Positions 8,914 through 16,899 of a stretch of DNA of 64,000 nucleotides are shown one piece after another; positions within the stretch are counted from its first letter, which is position 1; every line of letters begins with the position of its first letter. Under the pieces are notes generated by a model, which worked only from the letters and a program-made list of their open reading frames with translations, ran no database searches and was not told where the DNA came from. Origin of the DNA: Mariprofundus sp. NF (GTDB lineage Bacteria > Pseudomonadota > Zetaproteobacteria > Mariprofundales > Mariprofundaceae); NCBI RefSeq assembly GCF_013387455.1, contig NZ_VWNC01000001.1, forward strand, positions 248,001 to 312,000, given 5' to 3'. A program made the translations under genes and the position numbers.

Positions 8914-9642
8914 CTAGGAGGCGATGTTCTCCAGCATGGTGTTGACCGTTTTTACGGCTTCATTTAATCGCTCTGTATCCTGACTACTCAGACAGATCTT
9001 GCCGCAAGGGTCAGGGCCGCAGCGGCCGGGGTAGGAACCGATCTCAACATCATCAAAGTCAGCTTGAATCGCGGTTAGTGCTTTGGCAAAGAGGCTTTCC
9101 GGTAGTTCTACTTCGATCTCAATACGTTGGTATGGCCTGTCGCCAAACTGATCCAGAATCGAATCAAGCTGTGATTCAAATATATAGGGAACTCCGGCAA
9201 GGATGTAGACATTGCCGATGCGTGCGCCCGGCGCAATGGTCTTCTCACAGCGGATCAGTTTGGAACCCTGTGGGACGCGGGTCATGCGACGGCGGCCCTC
9301 ATTCAGTCCTTCAGCACCGAAGTGGTCAGTCATCGCCTGCACAATAAAGCTGTGCTCAATCAGCTCAACGTCGAAGGCTGCGGCGATTGATTCCATGGTG
9401 ATATCGTCATGGGTGGGGCCGATGCCACCGGAGGTGATCACTGCATCGTACTGCTCTCTTAGCCGATTAAGCGTTGAGATGATCGCCTCGCGTTCATCCG
9501 GGATAATGGCTACTTCACTGAGTTTGCAGCCGCGCTCAAAAAATTTTCCAGCCGCATAATATGCATTGGCCTCGCGAGTACGCCCGGAGAGAACTTCATT
9601 ACCAATGACCAGAATTGCTGCTGTTTGATGTGCCATGGTCAT
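8914..9642 (-). CDS. CinA N-terminal / molybdopterin-binding-domain protein
   Basis: A 242-residue protein with the MoCF/CinA-N domain: AAILVIGNEVLSGRTREAN at the start, then AVITSGGIGPTHDDITMESI, RVPQGSKLI and GVPYIFESQL. It lacks the C-terminal nicotinamide-nucleotide amidase domain of full CinA (over 400 residues), so it is the short single-domain form. This domain in CinA has ADP-ribose pyrophosphatase activity and in Mog/MoeA binds molybdopterin; which applies here is unclear. Two starts are possible, ATG 9642 and ATG 9636; neither has a clear ribosome site. It runs convergent to the HD-GYP gene. Confidence 0.88.
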   Translation of the reverse strand: MTMAHQTAAILVIGNEVLSGRTREANAYYAAGKFFERGCKLSEVAIIPDEREAIISTLNRLREQYDAVITSGGIGPTHDDITMESIAAAFDVELIEHSFIVQAMTDHFGAEGLNEGRRRMTRVPQGSKLIRCEKTIAPGARIGNVYILAGVPYIFESQLDSILDQFGDRPYQRIEIEVELPESLFAKALTAIQADFDDVEIGSYPGRCGPDPCGKICLSSQDTERLNEAVKTVNTMLENIAS

Positions 9643-9676
9643 ATCATAGATAGGTCATCAGGAGTTCGCCAGTGCA

Positions 9677-9708
9677 AGAAAAAAGGCGCACCGGATAGGC
9701 GCGCCTTT
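9677..9708 (-). terminator. Intrinsic terminator after htpX
   Basis: On the minus strand an 8-base-pair stem (bases 9682-9689 with 9701-9708) is followed by a run of six T plus CTT. It lies 24 bases beyond the htpX stop and upstream of the CinA-like gene, so it separates the two genes. Confidence 0.85.
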
Positions 9709-9731
9709 GATGCTGTATTAACAGTTGCTGA

Positions 9732-10634
9732 CTATTTGCGGTTTTTCAGTGCTGCGATACGCGCCTCTGTTGGCGGATGCGTGGAAAATAGATGAGCGAA
9801 ACCTGAAGACTGACCATGGATTTTCATGGTGGCCAAAGCATCTTCACTCATCCCCTCTTCGCGATGTTCTGTAGCCAGCGTGCGTTGAGAGAGTGCTTCG
9901 ATCTTCTGCAGGGCGGAAGCCATGGAAGCTGCACCCACCGCATCAGCGGCAAAGGCGTCGGCGCGGAATTCGCGACGGCGGGAGAACCAGCAGATCGGAA
10001 TCATGGCCAGAATCGAGAGCATAAACTGCAGCGCCATATAGACAGCAAAACCAAGCCAGTAGTTACGTTCCATCAACGGACGGGAGATCATACGGGCGAG
10101 GAAATAGACAAAGGTGTTCATCAAGCCCTGCAGCAGGGTGGTGGCCATCATATCGCCATTGCTGACGTGACCGACCTCATGCGCAACCACCGCTTTGAGC
10201 TCGTCATCGGTAAGGTTCATGGCAAGGCCGGAGGATACGGCGACCATGGCATTGTTGCGGGTAGGGCCGGTGGCAAAGGCGTTGGGAACATCATCCCAGT
10301 AGACCCACACTTCCGGCATCTTAATGCCTTCACGCTGCGCAAGTTCAGCAACGGTGTTGTACACCACCTTCTCTTTGGGTGTGGATGGGGTTGTAATCTG
10401 CTGCATGCGCATACCGCGCTTGGCGAGAAACTTGGACATAAACAGTGAAATGAACGCGCCGCCAAAGCCGAATACCATCGCCCATGCGAAGTCCTGTGCG
10501 GCAACTGCGCCACGCAGATCGATGCCGAAGTTCGGCAAAACCACCTCGATGAGAATGGTGCCGGTAATCGCCAGCGTGAAAAAGATCAGTACATTGGTGA
10601 TGATTAACAGGAAAATACCTTTAAAGCCGCGCAT
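9732..10634 (-). CDS. htpX: HtpX, heat-shock membrane zinc metalloprotease
   Basis: A 300-residue inner-membrane M48 protease that degrades damaged membrane proteins. Transmembrane helices near 5-25 and 34-54 precede the zinc site VVAHEVGHVSNGD; two further helices follow, with the third zinc ligand Glu in RREFRADAFAAD, and the C-terminus HLFSTHPPTEARIAALK is typical. I choose ATG 10634 because AAAAAAGGAG sits just upstream; the longer frame to 10706 would run through the heat-shock promoter. The gene has its own sigma-32-like promoter and terminator, and is divergent from lon, another heat-shock protease gene. Confidence 0.96.
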   Translation of the reverse strand: MRGFKGIFLLIITNVLIFFTLAITGTILIEVVLPNFGIDLRGAVAAQDFAWAMVFGFGGAFISLFMSKFLAKRGMRMQQITTPSTPKEKVVYNTVAELAQREGIKMPEVWVYWDDVPNAFATGPTRNNAMVAVSSGLAMNLTDDELKAVVAHEVGHVSNGDMMATTLLQGLMNTFVYFLARMISRPLMERNYWLGFAVYMALQFMLSILAMIPICWFSRRREFRADAFAADAVGAASMASALQKIEALSQRTLATEHREEGMSEDALATMKIHGQSSGFAHLFSTHPPTEARIAALKNRK

Positions 10635-10663
10635 GAAATCTCCTTTTTTGATTGTCAGGTTAA

Positions 10664-10692
10664 ATGTGGGGATGCTAGCGTATGAATTCAAG
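10664..10692 (-). promoter_or_regulatory. Heat-shock (sigma-32 type) promoter for htpX
   Basis: Minus strand: CTTGAA (10692-10687), 15-base spacer, CCCCACAT (10671-10664). This nearly matches the sigma-32 consensus CTTGAAA / CCCCATNT. The start of transcription would fall near 10657, leaving a short leader that contains the htpX ribosome site. It matches the known heat-shock control of htpX. Confidence 0.75.
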
Positions 10693-10729
10693 TCTTGAAA
10701 AATCATGAGGTTAACCTTAAAAAAACATT

Positions 10730-13189
10730 ATGAAACCAGACGATGTTCACGACCCGGAAATTATAGATGAAATAGATAGCCTCGATGTTGGCTCTGCTGA
10801 TGAGGGTGAAAGCATGGAGGCATCACTGGTGCAGGCCGATGAGGTGCTGCCCGATCAGCTGACACTGTTGCCGCTCTCCAATCGGCCACTGTTCCCCGGC
10901 CTGGTGGTGCCGCTGGTTTATGAAAATGAGGATATGAGCAAGGTGGTGCGTGATCTGGCATCCAGCCATCAGCAGCATATTGGCCTTGTTCTGGTGCGTG
11001 ATGAAAATGAGCCGTATGAGCCGGAAAACCTCTATGAGGTGGGTGTGGTTGCCCGCATTGCCAAGGCGGTAGAGATCGAAGGGCACGGCCTGCATCTGGT
11101 GGTCGAGTGTCTGCGCCGTTTCCGCATTGAGGGTTTCATCAGTGATGAGCATCCGATCCGGGTAAGGGCGGCCTATCGTGAGGAGACCTCCTACAAAGAT
11201 AATATTGAGTTGCGCGCTTATACAGTGGCCGTGATCAATACGATCAAAGAGCTGCTCAAACATAATCCGCTGCATGAGGAAGAACTGCGGCTGTTTGCCT
11301 CCCGTTTCGATGTCAATGAACCCAACCGGCTGGCCGATTTTGCAGCCAGTCTGACTACCGCCAGTCGCGAGGATCTGCAGGAGATTCTTGAGACTTATCC
11401 TATTTATGATCGCCTGAAGAAGGTGGTGACGCTGCTTAATCGTGAACTCAACGTTAGTAAGGTGCAGCGTAAAATCCGCGACAATATCGAGGAGCGAGTC
11501 TCTGATCAGCAGCGCCGCTTTTTCCTGCAGGAGCAGTTGCATGAGATTCAGCGCGAGCTGGGTATGAATGAAGATCCTCGTGAGAAGGAGATCGAGGAGT
11601 TCAGGAAAAAAGCCAAAAAACTCAAATTCAGCAAAGAGGCGGATGGTGCATTTGAAGAGGAGCTGAACAAGCTCTCAATGCTGGAAACCTCCTCACCGGA
11701 GTACAGCGTAACCCGTAACTATCTGGAGTGGCTGACCTGCCTGCCGTGGGGTAAGACCTGTCGTGACCGCTATAATCTGAAGGCGGCGAGTCGCGCGCTG
11801 AATAAGCATCACTCAGGCTTGGAGGATGTGAAGGATCGTATCCTTGAATTTATTGCCGTGGGTGCCCGCAAGAAAGCTGTGGGTGGCTCAATCATTCTCT
11901 TCGTTGGCCCGCCGGGCGTGGGTAAGACATCACTGGGTAAAGCCATTGCTGAAGCGGTGAGTCGTCCCTTCTACCGCTTTTCTGTCGGTGGTATGCGTGA
12001 TGAGGCTGAGATTAAAGGTCATCGCCGCACCTATATCGGTGCCATGCCGGGCAAAATTGTACAGGCACTGAAACGCGTTGAGGTGGCTAATCCGGTGATC
12101 ATGATCGATGAGGTGGATAAGATCGGCAACGATTTCCGTGGCGACCCATCTTCAGCACTGCTGGAGGTGCTTGATCCCGAACAGAATTCAGATTTCATGG
12201 ATCACTATCTCGATGTTCGTTTTGATCTCTCGCAGGTGCTGTTTTTGCTGACTGCTAACCAGCTTGATACGGTGCCAAGGCCACTGCTTGATCGTGCCGA
12301 GATCATTCGCCTGCCCGGTTATATGGCCAGTGAGAAGGTGGAGATTGCACGCAAACATCTGTGGCCCAACCAGTTGCATGAGCATGCGTTAAAGCGTGCC
12401 GACGTGACACTTACCAAGGGTGTGTTGAAGCATCTGGTTGAGGATTATGCCCGTGAACCGGGTGTGCGGCGCTTAGAGGGCTTGCTGAAGAAGATCCTGC
12501 GTAAACTGGCGCGCAAGGAAGCCGAAGGTCTGGTGAAGATTCCGTTGCGAATCGGTGTCTCTGATCTTGCTGAATATATCGGTAAACCCCGTTTCCGTGA
12601 GCAGGCGATCAAGCAGGGCATCGGCCTCTCTACCGGCCTGGCCTGGACCGCCATGGGCGGTACCACCCTGACCCTGGAAGCGACAATTTCCCATCGTGAT
12701 CGTCGTGGCATGAAGGTAACCGGACAGCTTGGTAAGGTGATGCAGGAGTCCGTCGATATTGCCTACTCTTATGTTACCGCCAATCTGGATCGTTTTGGTG
12801 TTGCCCCCGACTTTTTTGATAAAGCATTCATCCATCTGCATGTGCCTGAAGGGGCGGTTCCCAAGGATGGACCATCGGCAGGTGTTGCTATTGCCACTGC
12901 CCTGCTCTCACTGGCGCTGGAGCGCTCACCTGCGCGCATTGCAATGACAGGTGAGCTGACACTGGTCGGTGATGTGCTGCCTATTGGTGGTGAGCGCGAA
13001 AAACTTCTGGCGGCCAAACGACTGGGTATCTCTGAAGTGATTCTTCCTGCTGCCAATGCGGTGGATGTGGATGAGCTGCCGGAGAGCGTGCGAGAAGGGC
13101 TGGTGATTCATTATGCCCGCCACTTCAAAGATGTGGCACGGTTGATGTTTGGCATTCGCATGCGTTCAGAACGCAGGAAAAAGATCTGA
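10730..13189 (+). CDS. lon: Lon ATP-dependent protease
   Basis: An 819-residue cytoplasmic AAA+ serine protease. The LON substrate-binding domain begins near 38 (LTLLPLSNRPLFPGLVVPLV). Walker A is GPPGVGKTSLGK from residue 393, Walker B MIDEVDKIG. The protease domain has the catalytic dyad Ser716 in DGPSAGVAIA and Lys758 in GGEREKLLAAK. Length is slightly above E. coli Lon (784) because of an acidic N-terminal extension. ATG 10730 lies only 20 bases after a weak GAGG. A lone CTTGAAA at 10694 has no matching -10 box, so heat-shock control of lon is not shown. A lipoprotein gene follows after 8 bases. Confidence 0.96.
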   Translation: MKPDDVHDPEIIDEIDSLDVGSADEGESMEASLVQADEVLPDQLTLLPLSNRPLFPGLVVPLVYENEDMSKVVRDLASSHQQHIGLVLVRDENEPYEPENLYEVGVVARIAKAVEIEGHGLHLVVECLRRFRIEGFISDEHPIRVRAAYREETSYKDNIELRAYTVAVINTIKELLKHNPLHEEELRLFASRFDVNEPNRLADFAASLTTASREDLQEILETYPIYDRLKKVVTLLNRELNVSKVQRKIRDNIEERVSDQQRRFFLQEQLHEIQRELGMNEDPREKEIEEFRKKAKKLKFSKEADGAFEEELNKLSMLETSSPEYSVTRNYLEWLTCLPWGKTCRDRYNLKAASRALNKHHSGLEDVKDRILEFIAVGARKKAVGGSIILFVGPPGVGKTSLGKAIAEAVSRPFYRFSVGGMRDEAEIKGHRRTYIGAMPGKIVQALKRVEVANPVIMIDEVDKIGNDFRGDPSSALLEVLDPEQNSDFMDHYLDVRFDLSQVLFLLTANQLDTVPRPLLDRAEIIRLPGYMASEKVEIARKHLWPNQLHEHALKRADVTLTKGVLKHLVEDYAREPGVRRLEGLLKKILRKLARKEAEGLVKIPLRIGVSDLAEYIGKPRFREQAIKQGIGLSTGLAWTAMGGTTLTLEATISHRDRRGMKVTGQLGKVMQESVDIAYSYVTANLDRFGVAPDFFDKAFIHLHVPEGAVPKDGPSAGVAIATALLSLALERSPARIAMTGELTLVGDVLPIGGEREKLLAAKRLGISEVILPAANAVDVDELPESVREGLVIHYARHFKDVARLMFGIRMRSERRKKI

Positions 13190-13197
13190 AGAAGAGA

Positions 13198-13707
13198 GTG
13201 CAACGACTCGTTTTTCCGTGTCTGTTGATAGCAGGTTTGACCGCTTGTGTCCCTTATGTGGATCACCCTGTTGCCATCGCTAAAGCGAAACCGCCACTGC
13301 TTGGCGAACATGAGCGAATTTCAGATGTTCAGGTCATCGATGGACAGGTCACCATAGAAGGTTTTAAAGGCAAAGTGTTTGAGTTTGTCGGCAGCCGCCT
13401 CAAACAAGAGTCGGAGCGTCTGCTGCGTAAGAGTGGCCGCTGGAGTGAGGAAGATGCTCTTACCCTGCATCTGGAGGTCGAAAATATACGGCTGCGCAGA
13501 ACTGCTGCGGTACTGTTTCTCTGGCAGGTGGCTGGCGTTGATGAGATGGGTATCAAGGTGTGGGTTACCCGGGATGGTTCAGTGATCGCCTCTGAATCGG
13601 TCGCGACCATCTATGATGCAGGAGGCACCTATGGCACCAATAGCAACCAGCGGCGTCTGGCCATCCTGACAAATCAGGTGGTGCATAAAATGGTTAAACG
13701 TTTTTAA
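13198..13707 (+). CDS. Lipoprotein of unknown function
   Basis: A 169-residue protein with a short lipoprotein signal: hydrophobic FPCLLIAGLTAC with lipobox LTAC (lipid-modified Cys near 17). The remainder, with VFEFVGSRLKQESERLL and a C-terminal amphipathic ILTNQVVHKMVKRF, resembles DUF4410-like lipoproteins, but I cannot assign it firmly. The start is GTG 13198, 8 bases after lon, so it is probably in the lon transcript. It may act in envelope stress, which is a guess from position only. Confidence 0.75.
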   Translation: MQRLVFPCLLIAGLTACVPYVDHPVAIAKAKPPLLGEHERISDVQVIDGQVTIEGFKGKVFEFVGSRLKQESERLLRKSGRWSEEDALTLHLEVENIRLRRTAAVLFLWQVAGVDEMGIKVWVTRDGSVIASESVATIYDAGGTYGTNSNQRRLAILTNQVVHKMVKRF

Positions 13708-13728
13708 ACAGGGATATCTGTTAAGAGT

Positions 13729-15747
13729 TTAGTCAGTACCAAGCACGGTTTTGTTTCGGCCTGTCTCTTTGGCCTGATAAAGGGCCCGATCAGCAATTCT
13801 CAGGTAGTGGTCAGGGGAGTCGGCTTCGGAGCCGGGAATGCATGCAAGCCCTAGTGAAATCGTCACGGAGATCATCTCCTTGTCCGCTGAAACAGCGATC
13901 TCTGCAACCGCTTTTCTCAGGCGTTCGGCCAGGATTAGTGCACTTTGGCCATCGGTTTGCGGCAGGATTAAGACAAACTCTTCACCACCGTAGCGGGCTA
14001 CGACATCGGTATCCCGTGCCAGTTTGTGTAACTCAGTAGCCACTGCGATGAGCAGGGCATCACCTGCAGGATGTCCGTAGGTATCATTAACAGCCTTGAA
14101 GTGATCGATATCGAGAATGATCAGCGAGAGCGGCACGTCATAGCGTTTACTGCGATTAAACTCAGTGACCAGATGCCGATTGAAATAACCACGATTGTAG
14201 ATACCGGTCAGTGCATCGGTGACTGCCATTTTCTCAAGCTCGCCTTCCATCTTTTTACGCTCGGTGATGTCACGCACAATGCCAGTAAACATCCAGTGGT
14301 CACTGTACTGCTTGGCGCCGATACAGAGGCTCAATGGAAATGCAGTGCCATCCTTTCTAACTGCTTCAACCTCGCGTGGTTTATCAATGATGTGGGCTTC
14401 ACGGGTCTCTATATAGCGGCGGAGATAATCATTGTGCATCTCTCTATGCGGGGAGGGGACGAGTAAATTAATATTTTTGCCGATGACCTCATCTGCCGCA
14501 TAACCGAAGATGGTGCTGGCGGCAGGGTTGAATGAGCTGATGATGCCATTTTCATTGATGGTAATGATGCCATCAAATGCAGAGTCGATGATCTCCCTGA
14601 TGCGCTGGTCTTTCTCTTTGAGGATCTGACGAGCTATTTTTTTATGAGCCCTGGCGTTGGAGGAGAGCAGAGAGTACATGCCCCAGACAATGGTAAGGAT
14701 AATACCGAGAACAAGCAGCGGCAGACGTAGTCGACTGCTCTCTGCCTGTATCCGTTCAGAAGGGACAAATGAGACGATTTTCCAGCTGTAGTTGGCAAGG
14801 TCGGGATCGCCTGGTTCAGGTTGGTATGCCCGGTAATTACCCGAGGCAGAAGCCCAGCCACTGGTAAGTGGTTTAACTGTGGCGTAGGTGAAGAGTCCGT
14901 GCTTCGTGGTCAACGTGCCTTTGTCTGTTGTAGCGATGGTTGACCATGCATCGGGAAAGCGGGAGCCGAAGGTTTTGTTTGACCGTTCAGGGAACATGAA
15001 ACCCCACTCATCCTCAGAGACCAGTCCCTTTAACCAGTAGCCATCGGTATTCAATACCAGTGTTTCACCCGGCGCATTGGTGCTTATCTCTCCCAGCACG
15101 TTGAGAAGATGTTTTCCCAGAAAGTTAAGGATGATGATGCCGTGTCGTACATCATGCTTATCAATTACAGGGATGGCTACGCGCAGCATCGGTTTCAGCG
15201 GCTGTTCAATTTTCCCGTTTTCAACATTCAGATCGAAAGGGGAGATATAGATTTGGCCTTTCTCAAGGGATGCTGTTTTTTTAAAGTAGTAACGATCTGC
15301 CTTATTTTGCCTCTTCTCCTTTGGGATGATTTTTGGCTGGCCGCTGTTGAGATCGATGCGGACGATTTCAAGCCCTTCCATATTCAGGAAGCGGAGTTGA
15401 TCATATGTGCCTTTGTGATCAATGAAGGAGAGGAACTCGTGTGAGATATTGAAGAGATGTTTATAGGGGTCGTCATCCAGATCGTTGAGCATCTCTTTGA
15501 AGTCGGCATGGCCAGTCAGTACAAGCAGATCCGAGACAATCGTGTTGAACGTGCGGGTAAAGTGCTGTTCCTGCTGATGAACAACCACCTCCTCTTCATG
15601 CATCAGACTCTCAATGGCGCTGTCTCTGTCCAGGGCGTAGACAGCATAGAGGGAGATAAGAAACAGGGCGGCAACAGGGAAAAAGAGAAGTGCAGCTCGA
15701 CGAGCGACCTCCATGTTCGATATGGGATGTTCTGAATCTGCACGCAT
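13729..15747 (-). CDS. Membrane diguanylate cyclase: dCache-like sensor, PAS, GGDEF
   Basis: A 672-residue inner-membrane protein. Transmembrane helix near 16-37, then a large periplasmic domain of about 300 residues resembling dCache, second helix near 340-360, PAS domain near 385-500 (IITINENGIISSFNPAAST, TGIVRDITERKKME), then GGDEF. The active site is RYGGEEF and the inhibitory I-site RDTD lies exactly five residues before it, so an active, product-inhibited cyclase is likely. It would make cyclic di-GMP in response to a small periplasmic ligand. It is transcribed alone, convergent to lon-lipoprotein. Confidence 0.92.
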   Translation of the reverse strand: MRADSEHPISNMEVARRAALLFFPVAALFLISLYAVYALDRDSAIESLMHEEEVVVHQQEQHFTRTFNTIVSDLLVLTGHADFKEMLNDLDDDPYKHLFNISHEFLSFIDHKGTYDQLRFLNMEGLEIVRIDLNSGQPKIIPKEKRQNKADRYYFKKTASLEKGQIYISPFDLNVENGKIEQPLKPMLRVAIPVIDKHDVRHGIIILNFLGKHLLNVLGEISTNAPGETLVLNTDGYWLKGLVSEDEWGFMFPERSNKTFGSRFPDAWSTIATTDKGTLTTKHGLFTYATVKPLTSGWASASGNYRAYQPEPGDPDLANYSWKIVSFVPSERIQAESSRLRLPLLVLGIILTIVWGMYSLLSSNARAHKKIARQILKEKDQRIREIIDSAFDGIITINENGIISSFNPAASTIFGYAADEVIGKNINLLVPSPHREMHNDYLRRYIETREAHIIDKPREVEAVRKDGTAFPLSLCIGAKQYSDHWMFTGIVRDITERKKMEGELEKMAVTDALTGIYNRGYFNRHLVTEFNRSKRYDVPLSLIILDIDHFKAVNDTYGHPAGDALLIAVATELHKLARDTDVVARYGGEEFVLILPQTDGQSALILAERLRKAVAEIAVSADKEMISVTISLGLACIPGSEADSPDHYLRIADRALYQAKETGRNKTVLGTD

Positions 15748-15855
15748 ATAAATTCCCTTCCTAATTAAACATCGGAGAGATAGGAAAAAACTTTAGAAAT
15801 CAGATGGAACAGACCTTCTGATTAAAAGAGCCTGGGCTAAACTGAATGTGTGAAT

Positions 15856-16332
15856 TTAACGCTGTTTGAAACTGGTGATCAGAAGCATCACCACTGCAAT
15901 CGAGATGCAGGCATCGGCGACATTAAAGGCAGGCCAGTGGTATTCAGTAGCGCCAGAGCGGACATACCAGTCAATGAAATCGACCACATAACCCAGCTGC
16001 ATACGATCCCAGATATTGCCGACAGCACCAGCCAGAATCAGCACCAGTAGCCATGAGGTGATACCGGCACTCTGGCGCTCCTGCCACCACCAGAAGGCAA
16101 CGACTACAGCGATAGCAACGGTGACACCGAGCAGTAGCCAGATGCGCACAGCATCGGGAAGATCGGAAAACATCGAGAAGGCAACGCCCGGATTGTAGGC
16201 ACGGATGATGTTGAAATAACCATCGACAACGACAAAGGCTTTAAAATCGGGCAGCTGAATCCACCACTTGCTGATCTGATCAGCAGCTACAAGCAGAATA
16301 AACAGCAGGATTTGATTTCTGGTTCTATTCAT
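15856..16332 (-). CDS. lspA: Lipoprotein signal peptidase (signal peptidase II)
   Basis: A 158-residue integral membrane aspartic protease that cleaves prolipoproteins ahead of the lipid-modified cysteine. Four transmembrane helices are visible. Family boxes: LLVAADQISKWW, NPGVAFSMF, LILAGAVGNIWDRM and VVDFIDWY, and the catalytic Asp in WPAFNVADACIS. ATG 16332 has AAAGGAA upstream. The usual neighbour ileS is absent. The multi-hairpin element at 16347-16496 begins only 15 bases upstream of the start codon and probably lies in its leader. Confidence 0.96.
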   Translation of the reverse strand: MNRTRNQILLFILLVAADQISKWWIQLPDFKAFVVVDGYFNIIRAYNPGVAFSMFSDLPDAVRIWLLLGVTVAIAVVVAFWWWQERQSAGITSWLLVLILAGAVGNIWDRMQLGYVVDFIDWYVRSGATEYHWPAFNVADACISIAVVMLLITSFKQR

Positions 16333-16346
16333 TTTCCATTCCTTTA

Positions 16347-16496
16347 GAGAAGCGCTGATTTATTCAGCGTTTCCGTGCAGGCCACGGACGGCCTGCCAAA
16401 TCAGGCTCGCAAGCCCTTGATTTGTAAGCAATCGCAAAACCGCGCTTTTGCGATTGCGCGTTGATTACAGGCAGGAGGCCTATTAATCAGCATCTC
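16347..16496. repeat. 150-bp multi-hairpin element with imperfect terminal inverted repeats
   Basis: The ends (16347-16360 and 16485-16496) are inverted repeats sharing GAGA and GCTGATT. Inside are four successive hairpins: 16353-16358/16364-16369 (6 pairs), 16377-16383/16390-16396 (7 pairs, perfect), 16398-16403 with TGATTT near 16421 plus an inner GGCT/AGCC, and 16428-16439/16446-16457 (12 pairs, perfect, loop CCGCGC). No ORF fits. It could be a miniature repeat element or a structured leader of lspA. The rest of the 567-base lspA-mutS gap holds the terminator hairpin and a possible small ORF listed separately. Confidence 0.6.
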
Positions 16497-16704
16497 AATT
16501 AGAGACGGGAACGCTCCGATGCTGAGATAGTGAAGTCAACGGCGGGCATGATGATCGGGTGATGTCTGAAAAGATGATCTGCATCACATTTCTCTGTCAA
16601 TTGGATGCATAAACTAAGCCCTGTTGCGGCATCTCTTTCGCGGTAAAATGGTTAAAGGATGCATGTTATCTGCCGATATAAGATATCAGAAGCGATAGTG
16701 CTTT

Positions 16705-16773
16705 AAAAAATAGCCCGGGCAAATGTGCACCCTTCCCCTTCCCCCCCCCTTCCCCCGCACATTTCCCGGGCTT
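16705..16773 (-). terminator. Long hairpin with G-quadruplex-type loop, followed by T-run (minus strand)
   Basis: Arms 16712-16728 and 16757-16773 pair as 8 + 8 base pairs with one bulged C. The 28-base loop is all C and T apart from its first base; on the minus strand it reads as four G-tracts of 5, 9, 4 and 3 separated by AA. On the minus strand the stem is followed by ATTTTTT, as in an intrinsic terminator. No annotated minus-strand gene ends here; the only candidate is the small ORF at 16810-16872. Confidence 0.6.
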
Positions 16774-16809
16774 AAGCATGCCCGGAAAAGATATCAAACG
16801 GCCCTGTTT

Positions 16810-16872
16810 TCACAGTGATTCAAGCAGACTATTCATCTCTTTTAAGCGCCTGCGCAGTTCCTTCTTAAACAT
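16810..16872 (-). CDS. Possible 20-residue small basic peptide
   Basis: Minus-strand ORF of 20 residues, [20 protein letters not shown], a likely amphipathic, basic helix. It lies antisense to the mutS leader and is followed within 100 bases by the strong hairpin/T-run at 16705-16773. There is no convincing ribosome site, so it may be chance. An alternative is that the terminator closes a small antisense RNA and the ORF is meaningless. Confidence 0.25.
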   Translation of the reverse strand: MFKKELRRRLKEMNSLLESL

Positions 16873-16899
16873 CGCCAAACTGCGTGTTACATTGCGGCC

